29,820 nucleotides of DNA from Clostridiales bacterium (GCA_003452395.1 DMOI01000015.1:1-29820); one strand, 5' to 3'; shown: positions 1 to 7,936, numbered from the stretch's first letter. Notes: generated by a model not told the origin, from the letters alone. Program-made: numbers and translations.

Positions 1-89
1 ATTTTAGTTGAGTGCTTTTTATTTATATATGTTGACTTAATAACATAAAGTGAAGTTGCATTTTTAGATTTAGAAAGTGATAATCTCAT
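1..89 (-). CDS. IS1634-like transposase, N-terminal fragment cut by window edge
   Basis: Reading leftward from an ATG at 89-87, the frame gives an N-terminus beginning MRLSLSKSKNATSLYVIKST and continues open to base 1. From memory of the family this Lys/Ser-rich start, followed by a short strand ending in KST and a Lys/His-rich segment, is typical of IS1634 (IS4-superfamily) DDE transposases. A GGAGG site on the minus strand (102-98) sits 8 nt before the ATG, and a good minus-strand promoter lies upstream. Only 29 codons are visible, so catalytic residues, intactness and copy number cannot be judged. It was too short to stand out as an ORF. Confidence 0.72.
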   Translation of the reverse strand, partial: MRLSLSKSKNATSLYVIKSTYINKKHSTK

Positions 90-113
90 AAAGAAAACCT
101 CCGTTTTCTTTAC

Positions 114-142
114 ATTATATCACAATACTCAAAAATACTCAA
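114..142 (-). promoter_or_regulatory. Promoter for the leftward transposase
   Basis: On the minus strand there is TTGAGT (142-137), a 17-nt spacer and TATAAT (119-114) with an extended TGA just before the -10. Transcription would start near 107 and run into the transposase ribosome site. Confidence 0.6.
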
Positions 143-163
143 GTAATTTGTGGAAAAATTGAC

Positions 164-188
164 AAAAAAATAACCTTTTTAAAAGGTT
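164..188 (-). terminator. Weak terminator-like hairpin facing the transposase
   Basis: The near-palindrome AACCTTTTTAAAAGGTT (172-188) is followed on the minus strand by a T-rich run (171-164). It could stop outside transcription entering the insertion sequence, a known IS feature. The stem has only two G-C pairs at each end, so this is weak. Confidence 0.3.
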
Positions 189-204
189 TGTAGGTATTTT
201 ATTT

Positions 205-230
205 AGTTACAACTGTCAAAGACCCGAGGA
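205..230. mobile_element. Probable outer end of the insertion sequence
   Basis: The AT-rich sequence is broken near 208-230 by a more mixed segment containing ACTGTCAAAGACCCGAGG. This is where an IS terminal inverted repeat would be expected, about 120-140 bp upstream of the transposase start. The other end is outside the window, so the inverted repeat cannot be confirmed. This is a positional inference only. Confidence 0.25.
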
Positions 231-268
231 TGTTGTTAAGAAAATATTACAGAAATTTTACAAATAGA

Positions 269-297
269 TTGACAATATATTAATAATATTGTATAAT
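269..297 (+). promoter_or_regulatory. Consensus sigma-A promoter for the 111-aa gene
   Basis: TTGACA (269-274) and TATAAT (292-297) are both perfect hexamers with a 17-nt spacer. Initiation near 304 leaves a leader of only about 17 nt before the ATG at 321, so the small gene is predicted to be strongly transcribed. Confidence 0.8.
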
Positions 298-320
298 TTG
301 GCATAATAAGAGGTGATGTT

Positions 321-656
321 ATGAAATATAGTTTGAAGCACCCATCAAAGGCTAAAAATTTTAGATTTAGACCTGACAAGAGTGACATAACAAACATAGC
401 AAATTTCTTTAGTGTAAGTGGTGAGTTACCACAAGTTATAGTTGATAAAATAGTTAATGCTTACAATCCTATTGAAAATAATTTTAAAGAGATTGAGATT
501 TCACTTTATGAGTTTTGCAAGCGTGGAAAAATGAATGAAAGGGCAGCAACTAAGATAGATGATGCTATTAATACCGCTTATGGTTGTGAATATAATAGTA
601 GGCGTGTGAACGGTAAGAATGTGAACTACGGACTAGGATATGAGAAATTAAGATAA
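321..656 (+). CDS. Small protein of unknown function (111 aa)
   Basis: I do not recognise this protein. It starts at an ATG preceded by AGAGGTGATG and has its own consensus promoter. The product is basic, begins MKYSLKHPSKAKNFRFRPDK, has no signal peptide or membrane segment, and is mixed alpha-helical in character with an Asn/Tyr/Gly-rich C-terminus. It stands alone between the insertion-sequence end and the chemoreceptor gene, so the context gives no function. The consensus promoter and good ribosome site argue that it is a real expressed gene. It may be accessory cargo beside the insertion sequence. Confidence 0.6.
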   Translation: MKYSLKHPSKAKNFRFRPDKSDITNIANFFSVSGELPQVIVDKIVNAYNPIENNFKEIEISLYEFCKRGKMNERAATKIDDAINTAYGCEYNSRRVNGKNVNYGLGYEKLR

Positions 657-742
657 AAACAAATGATAGTAATATATTATATAGGAGTTGTTACACATAA
701 AACTAGCGAATCTAGGGTTGTGGGTAATTTTTAATTGAATTA

Positions 743-758
743 ATTGAATTAATTCAAT
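743..758. repeat. 16-bp perfect palindrome upstream of the chemoreceptor promoter
   Basis: ATTGAATTAATTCAAT is a perfect 16-bp palindrome, preceded by another copy of the half-motif AATTGAATTAATTG. It ends 19 bp upstream of the -35 element at 778, a plausible operator position, but such AT-only palindromes also arise by chance. Confidence 0.35.
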
Positions 759-777
759 ATAAATATATGAAATTATA

Positions 778-805
778 TTGACAAAATATTTTAAAACAGT
801 ATAAT
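778..805 (+). promoter_or_regulatory. Sigma-A promoter for the chemoreceptor gene
   Basis: TTGACA (778-783), a 16-nt spacer and TATAAT (800-805). This predicts a leader of about 87 nt before the ATG at 900. A sigma-A rather than sigma-D promoter suggests expression independent of the late flagellar regulon. Confidence 0.7.
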
Positions 806-899
806 ATAAATATATGATATTTTAAGTAGAATTATGGTGTATATTGTAACATGAATATATTCCTATCTAAAAATACTAAAAAAAGGGTGGTTAGAGATT

Positions 900-2975
900 A
901 TGAAATTTGAAAACTTAAAAATGAGAAATAAACTGCTTGTTATGTTCTTCGCAACAGGAATATTGCCAATGTTTATAATTGCTTCATTTATACTTAATAG
1001 TGGTGAAAACAATATAAAACAAGAAGTAAAAAAGAGTAACATTTTATATGCTAATATACTAAAAAATTCTTTAAGCAAATATTTTGATGAAAAAAAGGGT
1101 CAAGGAAAAATATTAGCGGGAACAAAACGATTAATTGACGGGGTAATATTTTATAATAAGAATACTAAAGGACAAGAGTGGAATGAGTATTATAAAGCTA
1201 TAAATGATGTTATGTTAAATACAGTAAATACATATAGGTATTCAGATATATTTGTAACAGATGAAAAAGGACATGTTATATATGCAAGTAAGTTTAAAAA
1301 AGAATTGGAAGATACAAATCTTAGTAATAGAGGATATATAATTAAAGCAATGGAAGGTACTCAAAGGTGGTCGGAGTTATTTTATTCAGAATTTGTAAAA
1401 GATGAAATTTTTGTATTATCAACACCTATATGTGAAACAAATGACCAGAAAATCATAGGGACTGTTAATATTATGATTAATCAAAAAGAAATGGGTGATT
1501 TAATAGAACAAGGATTAAAAATTTTGGGGGAAAGCGCAGACACATATATTATAAATGCTGATGGATTGCTATTGAGTAATGCAAAACAAGGTGATTATAA
1601 AGATTCTGTATTAAAAAAGTCTATTAAAACAAAAGCAATAGAAGATCTGAAAGAACCTATAAAAAACAATGATTTAAATTTTATAGATACGCATGAATAT
1701 AAAAATTACATGGGAAATGAAGTTTATGGAAGTCTGACTACTATAATGTTTGGAGATGCTATTCATGGACTTGTTATAGAGATAGATATGGATGAGGTAT
1801 TTAAAAATTTAGAGGCACTAAAGATAGGGTCATATATTTCATTGGGAATTATTGTTATTTTGGGGACACTTATAGCAATATTGATATCTAGATTAATAGT
1901 AGTAGCATTTAATAAACTTATACGTAACTTAAATAAAATTGCTGATTTAGATATGACTGTAGAAATTGGTGATAAGGATTTAAAACGTAAGGATGAAATA
2001 GGCCAAATAAACAATACAATGAAAAATATGATAAAAAGCTTACGGGACATGGTAAGAATGGTTTCAAACTCATCCGAAAGACTTGCAGCTTCTTCAGAGA
2101 AACTTACGTCTACGTCAGAAGAAGCTGTTGGATCTGCACAAGAGATTTCAAGAACTGTTGAAGATATTACTAAGGGTGCGACAAATCAAGCACAAAATAC
2201 GGAAGATGGTGCAGAAAAGCTTAATAAATTAGGAAAATTAATAGAAGAAGATCAAAAAGACATGGGAGACTTAACTGCTGCAACAATTAAAGTAAGTAAT
2301 GCTATAAACGAAGGGTTACAAGTAGTAGATAATCTTACTAATAACACTAAAACAAGCGAAAGTGCAATTAAGTCTGTGTATGATGAAATTATTAAAACAA
2401 ATAAAAGCTCGGAAAATATAGGTCAAACTAGTAAATTAATAAATACAATTGCAGAACAAACAAATTTACTTGCTTTAAATGCAGCAATAGAAGCAGCAAG
2501 AGCAGGAGAACACGGAAAAGGTTTTGCAGTTGTTGCAGATGAAATAAGGAAACTCGCTGAGCAATCGACAGGATCGACGAAAACAATAGATGATGCAGTA
2601 GAGCTACTAAAAAACGATTCGGAAAAATCTGTTGAAACGATAAAAGAAGTTTTAAAAATATTAGGGGAACAAATAAAAAGTGTTAGGATTACAGAGGAAA
2701 AATATAATGAAATGTTTGAAAAAATAAAAGTAGCTGCAGAGTTAGTCCAAAAGATTGGCATTTCAAGCGAGAAAATGGTTGAAACCAAAGAAAATATTGT
2801 TAAGATAATGGAAAATTTATCAGCAATAGCACAGGAAAATGCAGCAAGTACCGAGGAGGTAGCTTCGTCTACGGAAGAACAAGTATTGTCGTTTAAAGAA
2901 ATAGCTATTTCAACTACTGAGCTATCTAATCTAGCACAAGAACTTCAGAGGTCAATATCAAAATTTAAGATATAG
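900..2975 (+). CDS. Methyl-accepting chemotaxis protein (transmembrane, Cache-type sensor)
   Basis: A 691-aa chemoreceptor that would relay an extracellular signal to CheA/CheW. TM1 is at about residues 12-32, followed by an extracytoplasmic region of about 275 residues with the look of a double Cache (dCACHE) domain. TM2 spans about 308-335, then a HAMP linker to about 385, and a long coiled-coil signalling domain to the C-terminus. The conserved hairpin tip, EQTNLLALNAAIEAARAGE, begins at residue 519. Glu/Gln- and Ala/Ser-rich heptads (SAQEIS, AQENAASTEEVASST) are probable methylation regions. It is monocistronic with its own promoter. The ligand cannot be predicted from sequence. The C-terminus has no obvious CheR-tethering pentapeptide. 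Confidence 0.93.
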   Translation: MKFENLKMRNKLLVMFFATGILPMFIIASFILNSGENNIKQEVKKSNILYANILKNSLSKYFDEKKGQGKILAGTKRLIDGVIFYNKNTKGQEWNEYYKAINDVMLNTVNTYRYSDIFVTDEKGHVIYASKFKKELEDTNLSNRGYIIKAMEGTQRWSELFYSEFVKDEIFVLSTPICETNDQKIIGTVNIMINQKEMGDLIEQGLKILGESADTYIINADGLLLSNAKQGDYKDSVLKKSIKTKAIEDLKEPIKNNDLNFIDTHEYKNYMGNEVYGSLTTIMFGDAIHGLVIEIDMDEVFKNLEALKIGSYISLGIIVILGTLIAILISRLIVVAFNKLIRNLNKIADLDMTVEIGDKDLKRKDEIGQINNTMKNMIKSLRDMVRMVSNSSERLAASSEKLTSTSEEAVGSAQEISRTVEDITKGATNQAQNTEDGAEKLNKLGKLIEEDQKDMGDLTAATIKVSNAINEGLQVVDNLTNNTKTSESAIKSVYDEIIKTNKSSENIGQTSKLINTIAEQTNLLALNAAIEAARAGEHGKGFAVVADEIRKLAEQSTGSTKTIDDAVELLKNDSEKSVETIKEVLKILGEQIKSVRITEEKYNEMFEKIKVAAELVQKIGISSEKMVETKENIVKIMENLSAIAQENAASTEEVASSTEEQVLSFKEIAISTTELSNLAQELQRSISKFKI

Positions 2976-3025
2976 TAGAACTACTATATCAAGAAAAATA
3001 CAAGAAAATGGAGCTAGAATAACAT

Positions 3026-3054
3026 TTGACAAATGGAGGGAAATATGATATACT
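3026..3054 (+). promoter_or_regulatory. Sigma-A promoter for rpsO
   Basis: TTGACA (3026-3031), a 17-nt spacer and TATACT (3049-3054). Transcription starts near 3061 and leaves a leader of about 85 nt containing a folded region. Confidence 0.78.
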
Positions 3055-3064
3055 AGGTTTACTA

Positions 3065-3121
3065 AATTACCTTTACCAGGTTTTGGATACTCTCCAACCA
3101 AATCTTAGTAATAGGTGTATT
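3065..3121 (+). promoter_or_regulatory. Structured rpsO leader, candidate S15 autoregulatory site
   Basis: ACCT (3069-3072) can pair with AGGT (3113-3116). Inside it, GG-(UU bulge)-TTGGA (3079-3087) pairs with TCCAACC (3093-3099) around a five-base loop. Ribosomal protein S15 is known to repress its own mRNA through structured leaders in several bacterial groups. The fold and position fit, but I cannot match it to a described class. Confidence 0.42.
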
Positions 3122-3146
3122 AGAAAAAATTTAAGGAGGGATAATT

Positions 3147-3410
3147 ATGACTAAAGAACAAAAACAAGAAATTGCTGCAAAGTTTGGTAAAAGTCCTACA
3201 GATACAGGATCACCAGAAGTTCAGATTGCGTTACTTACAGAAAGAATTAATCAACTTACAGAACATTTAAGAACGCATATGAAAGATCATCATTCTCGTC
3301 GTGGACTGCTTAAAATGGTAGGTAAAAGAAGAGGATTACAATCATACTTGAAAGAAAAAGACATTGAAAAATATCGTGATTTAATAAGTCAATTAGGATT
3401 AAGAAAATAA
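3147..3410 (+). CDS. rpsO: 30S ribosomal protein S15
   Basis: An 87-aa protein, normal length for S15, which binds the central-domain three-way junction of 16S rRNA early in 30S assembly and contributes to intersubunit bridging. Family landmarks are SPTDTGSPEVQIALLTERI near the N-terminus and the RNA-binding segment HMKDHHSRRGLLKMVGKRR (about 45-63), ending in LGLRK. The ribosome site AAGGAGGG is 7 nt before the ATG. In most bacteria rpsO is directly followed by pnp. Here a strong terminator follows, and pnp is 4.7 kb away behind two surface-protein genes. Confidence 0.98.
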   Translation: MTKEQKQEIAAKFGKSPTDTGSPEVQIALLTERINQLTEHLRTHMKDHHSRRGLLKMVGKRRGLQSYLKEKDIEKYRDLISQLGLRK

Positions 3411-3413
3411 ACA

Positions 3414-3445
3414 AAAAAATTCAAGCGAAAGCTTGAATTTTTTTG
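3414..3445 (+). terminator. Intrinsic terminator of rpsO
   Basis: The A-rich stem ending TTCAAGC (5' arm to 3426) pairs through a GAAA tetraloop (3427-3430) with GCTTGAATTTTTTT (3431-3444). The T-run makes this a strong, partly bidirectional terminator. Confidence 0.9.
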
Positions 3446-3510
3446 TCTAACAAGTTAAAGCATATAAAAAAACAGGAATGAATTACCATGTAATAATGAA
3501 AAGAAATGTG

Positions 3511-3567
3511 TATAATATAATATGAGTAGTTAGTGGATCAAGCATAAAAATAATGCTTGATTTTTTT
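3511..3567 (+). ncRNA. Possible 45-nt mini-transcript or orphan terminator
   Basis: TATAAT (3511-3516) preceded by TGTG is followed only about 20 nt later by a complete intrinsic terminator: TCAAGCAT (3538-3545), a 7-nt loop, ATGCTTGA (3553-3560) and seven T. No ORF lies between. It may be a tiny RNA, a premature-termination device, or simply a second terminator. No good -35 is visible. Confidence 0.3.
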
Positions 3568-3585
3568 ACGTAAATAGCGTAAAAT
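3557..3585 (+). promoter_or_regulatory. Likely promoter of the surface-protein pair
   Basis: TTGATT (3557-3562), a 17-nt spacer and TAAAAT (3580-3585). The -35 overlaps the distal arm of the terminator at 3538-3567. It would give a leader of about 180 nt containing the GC-rich hairpin at 3617-3652. Confidence 0.45.
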
Positions 3586-3616
3586 AGTACAAGAGATAAG
3601 TGATATTATTTATTGT

Positions 3617-3652
3617 TACCCCCCTAAATAAAAGCATCGAATGAGGGGGGTA
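3617..3652 (+). promoter_or_regulatory. GC-rich leader hairpin upstream of the first surface protein
   Basis: TACCCCCCT (3617-3625) pairs perfectly with AGGGGGGTA (3644-3652) around an 18-nt AT-rich loop. Six consecutive C-G pairs are striking in this AT-rich region. No T-run follows, so it is not a terminator. The 10-mer ATGAGGGGGG in its 3' arm recurs at 5509-5518 just before the second gene, where it is the ribosome site. Otherwise 3411-3772 holds no gene that I can see. Confidence 0.5.
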
Positions 3653-3772
3653 GGAGTGCGTGATGATAATAATAAAATGGGACAAAAAAATAATAAAGGA
3701 TCATATATTGAGTATTAGAATGATGAAAAATAAACAGTTATAATTTTAAAAGTTAGGAAAGGGGATAGTTAT

Positions 3773-5479
3773 ATCAATAATAAAAAGCTAATAGTATTTA
3801 TCATATTGATTTTTGGATCGTTTCTAATAAGTAAATCAAATGTTAATGCAGCTTTATCAGTAGATTATAATTTTACAGGAGGTCAACAGGTATGGACAGT
3901 ACCGGTAGGTGTAACCTCTGTTCAAATAGAGTGTTGGGGTGCTGGTATAAGTAGTAACACTGCCTATGGCGGATATGCTAAAGGCACAAAAGTAGTAACA
4001 GGAGGACAAACATTATATATATATGTTGGCGGAAGTAATGGATATAATGGTGGAGGTAGTGGTATAAATGGTTCACTAAATGGAGGTGGAGCAACAGATG
4101 TAAGGATTAGCGGAACCTCTTTAGCTAATAGAGTTATTGTCGCTGGTGGTGCAGGTGGTCTCGGTGGTGGTGATAGTTTTGGTTATGGAGGTCATGGCGG
4201 TGGGACAAGTGGTGGTGATGGAGGTGCATCTTCAACTGGAGGAGTTGCAACTGGTGGTACTCAGATTTCAGGGTATCAATTAGGTGTTGGTGAAAATGGT
4301 CAGGCTGATTTCTTTGGTGGTGGCGGCGGTAGTTCTTATATAACAGGGCTAACAAATGCAACAACGACTTCTGGGGTTAGAACTGGTAATGGATTAGTTC
4401 GAATAACAGTAGCAACAGCTATACCTGGCGTATTTATTAGCTCACCATCTGCAGCATTTACGGGAACAGGATTGGTTACATACACAGTTACATATGATGA
4501 ATACGCTACTACAGTTTCTCTAAGGAACCAAGATATTATTTTAAACAAATCAGGAACAGCAGATGGAATAGTAGAAGTAACAAATGGAATAACTAATACA
4601 CCAACGGTAACCATATCAGATATAACAGGAGAGGGTACTCTAGGTATATCTGTTGCAGCATCGAGAGCATGGAATACAACTCCAGATTATGCACCAGCTG
4701 CAGGACCAAGTGCAACATTTACAGTGGACAGTACACCTCCAGATGTACCGATAATAGATGCAAATCCGACAACACCAACAAATATGGATGTAATAGTAAC
4801 AATAACGTATCCAATAGATGCAACAATAAAAGAATATAAAATAGGATTAGGGGTATGGACAAGCTACACAGTAGCATTAACGATAACAACAAACAGTACA
4901 GTATATGCAAGGTGCTATGATGATGCAGGAAACCCAAGTACACAAAGCAGTCTAAGTATAGTAAATATTAATGAAACAGGACCAGTAATAACGCCAGACA
5001 TAACGAGTAGAATAAAAAGTGAAAGCGATATAAGTGTAGAAATTACGGTGACGGCAGATAGTGGAATAGATAGCTGGGAATATGAGTGGAGTGAAGCGAC
5101 AACACCAACAGGAAGCTGGACTAGTGGTGCAACGGATACACAAACACTAACTCAAACAGCAAATGGAACATGGTATTTACACGTAAGAGCTACGGATAAC
5201 GAAGCAAATGAAGTAACTGAACGATACGGAATATACAAGAAGGGGGCAGTACAAGTAAGCGAGGGGTACACCGAAGGAACAGAAAAACAAGACAGGAAAA
5301 GTTTTAGATATTATATAGGGAAAGATAATAATGGAATAAATAAAATAATGTTAGTAGCAGGAAATCACGGGGGATCGGTTGCACAAACATTTGGAAAAGA
5401 TGATGTGATAGATTTAGATAATAAATTTAAGGATGAAATATTTTATATAGATAGAGACGGGAAGATACAGCAGTATTAG
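3773..5479 (+). CDS. Secreted glycine-rich surface protein 1, start codon abnormal
   Basis: About 568 aa. A hydrophobic signal segment (KKLIVFIILIFGSFLIS) is followed by a Gly-rich region of about 190 residues (GGAGGLGGG, GGGGGSSYITG), resembling the glycine-rich receptor/adhesin fold. After that come Ig-like segments, one starting VDSTPPDVPIIDANPT, and a C-terminal module of about 80 residues ending FYIDRDGKIQQY. That module is 73/80 identical to the end of the next gene. No ATG, GTG or TTG starts the frame near the ribosome site AGGAAAGGGG (3755-3764). The only codon at proper spacing is ATC (3773), and the first standard start is TTG 3806, inside the signal segment. Function is probably surface display or adhesion. 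No LPXTG or SLH anchor is visible. Confidence 0.75.
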   Translation: MNNKKLIVFIILIFGSFLISKSNVNAALSVDYNFTGGQQVWTVPVGVTSVQIECWGAGISSNTAYGGYAKGTKVVTGGQTLYIYVGGSNGYNGGGSGINGSLNGGGATDVRISGTSLANRVIVAGGAGGLGGGDSFGYGGHGGGTSGGDGGASSTGGVATGGTQISGYQLGVGENGQADFFGGGGGSSYITGLTNATTTSGVRTGNGLVRITVATAIPGVFISSPSAAFTGTGLVTYTVTYDEYATTVSLRNQDIILNKSGTADGIVEVTNGITNTPTVTISDITGEGTLGISVAASRAWNTTPDYAPAAGPSATFTVDSTPPDVPIIDANPTTPTNMDVIVTITYPIDATIKEYKIGLGVWTSYTVALTITTNSTVYARCYDDAGNPSTQSSLSIVNINETGPVITPDITSRIKSESDISVEITVTADSGIDSWEYEWSEATTPTGSWTSGATDTQTLTQTANGTWYLHVRATDNEANEVTERYGIYKKGAVQVSEGYTEGTEKQDRKSFRYYIGKDNNGINKIMLVAGNHGGSVAQTFGKDDVIDLDNKFKDEIFYIDRDGKIQQY

Positions 5480-5527
5480 GCTAGTAATTAATATTCAATT
5501 TCAAGGCCATGAGGGGGGATAATTAAA

Positions 5528-7855
5528 ATGTATAATAAAAAAATAATAACATTTCTTATAATGGTCGTTGGATTGATCCTAATGAGTGAATTAAAGGTTC
5601 ATGCAACTGATTATAGTTATGTTGAAGGTACACAAGCTTCTATTTCACTTAGTGCTGGAACATATATAATCGAAGTATGGGGAAGCGAAGGTGCTTCTGG
5701 GAATGATGAAGGGGGGGCCTATGGTGGAGTCGGAGGAAAAGGTGGTTATGCAAGGGGAGTACTTACACTTGATAGCCTAACAAACTTATATATAAATGGT
5801 TCTAGTGGAACAATAGAGGTTCGTAAAGATGCAAATAATATAGGAAATAGAATACTTGCAGGAGGTGTAGGTGGCAGGGGTGATGATGCATATTATTATG
5901 AAGACCCAGAATATTGGGAGTATACGGGATGGTTTGATGGTGCTCCAGGTAGTAAAGGTATCGGAAATGTATATGGCTATGCTCCCCTAACTAACACATT
6001 AACAAGCCCAGGTATAGGGAACGGTGTTGGGTTTACTAGGATAACAGCCTTATCTACAACTAGCACAATAACCGAGTTAAGCGTAGGACAGATTATAATG
6101 TTTCACGGTGAGGCTTGGAAATTAATAAATCCGTCTACGGGATTAATTGTTAAAGCAGTCAGTATAGGGAATATGGCATTTGATCCTGATAATAACCGAA
6201 CATATAATTCAAGTGATAGTAATAATATAGGCTATTATCTAAATAATACCTACTACAATACATTTACAGTAGGAGAAAAGTCACTAATAAGGGATGGTAT
6301 ATACCTTCTTACAGAAAATGAATACAACTCAGCAATATTAGCAGGAGTGTTTCCAAGTAGTGGAGATGGCACGAATTGGTGGCTAATAACACCGCATCCG
6401 ACTCTCGTTCAGTGTGTTTTTTATGTAAAAATCAATGGTTTAGTAGACTACACGGCAACTAGCGGTAGTGCGGGTGTGCGGCCCGCTCTACGAATCCAAG
6501 AATCTACTATTGTGAATCTGGTTCCAGGGGGAGGATATGAGATAGTTCAAGACAATACATCACCAACATGTGTTATAACATCAAGTGTAGAAAGTCCAAG
6601 CAATGCAAGTAGTATAACATACACATTTACTTTTAATGAAACGGTAACAGGATTTGATATAAATGATGTAACAGTAACAAACGGAACAAAAGGAACATTT
6701 AGCGGAAGTGGAAGTGTATATACACTAGTAGTAACCAATTCTGGGAGTGGTACTCAGACGATAATAGTAAATGCAGCTGTATGTTCAGATGCTGCAGGAA
6801 ATGGTAATACGAGCGATACCAAACAAATAACCATAGACAGTACACCGCCAGAAGTACCAGATATAGATGTAAACATATCAACACCAACAAATACAGATGT
6901 AACAGTAACAATAACGTATCCAAACGACGCAACAATAAAAGAATATAAAATAGGTAGCGGAGCATGGATAAGCTATATTGTAGCACTAACGATAACAACA
7001 AATAGTACTGTGTACGCAAGATGTTATGACGATGTAGGAAATCCAAGTACTCAAAGTAGTCTAAGTATAGTTAATATAGACAAAATAGCTCCAGGTGCAC
7101 CAACGGTAGATAAGGTAACGGGAATATATAATTCAACACAAACAATAACAGTAACTGATGCTGGTGGGATAGATGTAGCACATACATATTATACGATAGA
7201 TGGAACGGAGCCAGATAATACAGATACAGAAGTAATAGGAACAATACCAGTAGACGGTAATAATGGTGTAACAGTAATATTAAAGTTAGTAAGTTATGAT
7301 GCTGCAGGAAATATAGGAGTAGTAACAACAGAAGAATATACATTTGATAAAACAGGACCGACAATAACGCCAGATATAACAAGTAGAATAAAAGATGGAA
7401 GTGACATAAGTGTAGAAATAACATTAACGGCAGATAGTGGAATAGATAGCTGGGAATATGAGTGGAGCGAATCCGCAACACCAACAGGAAGCTGGACAGC
7501 TGGTGTAACAGATACACAAACACTAACACAAACAGCAAATGGGACATGGTATTTACATATAAGAGCGACAGATAACGATGCAAATGAAATAATACAGCGA
7601 TACGGAATATACAAAAAGGGATCAGTACAAGTAAGCGAGGGGTACACCGAAGGAACAGAAAAACAAGACAGGAAAAATTTTAGATATTATATAGGGAAAG
7701 ATAATAATGGAATAAACAAAATAATGTTAGTAGCAGGAAATCATGGGGGATCGGTTGCACAAACATTTGAAAAAGATGATGTGATAGATATAGATAATAA
7801 ATTTAAAAATGGAATGTTTTATATAGATAGAGATGGAAAGATACAGCAATATTAG
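5528..7855 (+). CDS. Secreted glycine-rich surface protein 2 with DUF6273-like and Ig-like domains
   Basis: 775 aa with a clear signal peptide (MYNKKIITFLIMVVGLILMS, cleavage near HA-TDY). A shorter Gly-rich region lies at about 55-165. A DUF6273-like domain follows at about 181-325, with the signatures YLLTENEYN, NWWLITP and GVRPALR. Then come an Ig-like domain (about 335-440, closing with DAAGNGNTSDTKQITID), another Ig-like segment shared with gene 1, a chitobiase-C-like segment (YYTIDGTEPDNTDT) and the same C-terminal 80-residue module. The ribosome site GAGGGGGGAT is well placed, 48 nt after gene 1. The 3' parts of the two genes are near-identical DNA, pointing to duplication or gene conversion. 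Likely an extracellular adhesin or matrix protein; function not established. Confidence 0.85.
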   Translation: MYNKKIITFLIMVVGLILMSELKVHATDYSYVEGTQASISLSAGTYIIEVWGSEGASGNDEGGAYGGVGGKGGYARGVLTLDSLTNLYINGSSGTIEVRKDANNIGNRILAGGVGGRGDDAYYYEDPEYWEYTGWFDGAPGSKGIGNVYGYAPLTNTLTSPGIGNGVGFTRITALSTTSTITELSVGQIIMFHGEAWKLINPSTGLIVKAVSIGNMAFDPDNNRTYNSSDSNNIGYYLNNTYYNTFTVGEKSLIRDGIYLLTENEYNSAILAGVFPSSGDGTNWWLITPHPTLVQCVFYVKINGLVDYTATSGSAGVRPALRIQESTIVNLVPGGGYEIVQDNTSPTCVITSSVESPSNASSITYTFTFNETVTGFDINDVTVTNGTKGTFSGSGSVYTLVVTNSGSGTQTIIVNAAVCSDAAGNGNTSDTKQITIDSTPPEVPDIDVNISTPTNTDVTVTITYPNDATIKEYKIGSGAWISYIVALTITTNSTVYARCYDDVGNPSTQSSLSIVNIDKIAPGAPTVDKVTGIYNSTQTITVTDAGGIDVAHTYYTIDGTEPDNTDTEVIGTIPVDGNNGVTVILKLVSYDAAGNIGVVTTEEYTFDKTGPTITPDITSRIKDGSDISVEITLTADSGIDSWEYEWSESATPTGSWTAGVTDTQTLTQTANGTWYLHIRATDNDANEIIQRYGIYKKGSVQVSEGYTEGTEKQDRKNFRYYIGKDNNGINKIMLVAGNHGGSVAQTFEKDDVIDIDNKFKNGMFYIDRDGKIQQY

Positions 7856-7936
7856 TAGGATAAGGTTTAAAAAGCACTTTGTATTATATTTGATAATGTG
7901 CGAATAATTTGAAAAACACGAAATATTTTCTATGTG

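Noticed and set aside
2423..2788. Antisense ORF opposite the chemoreceptor
   Set aside because: Ser/Phe/Ile-rich shadow of the Glu/Lys/Ala signalling domain; no promoter or ribosome site.
4134..4364. Antisense ORFs rich in His/Leu opposite the surface-protein genes
   Set aside because: They are mirror translations of Gly/Thr-rich codons, have no ribosome sites and overlap better-supported genes.
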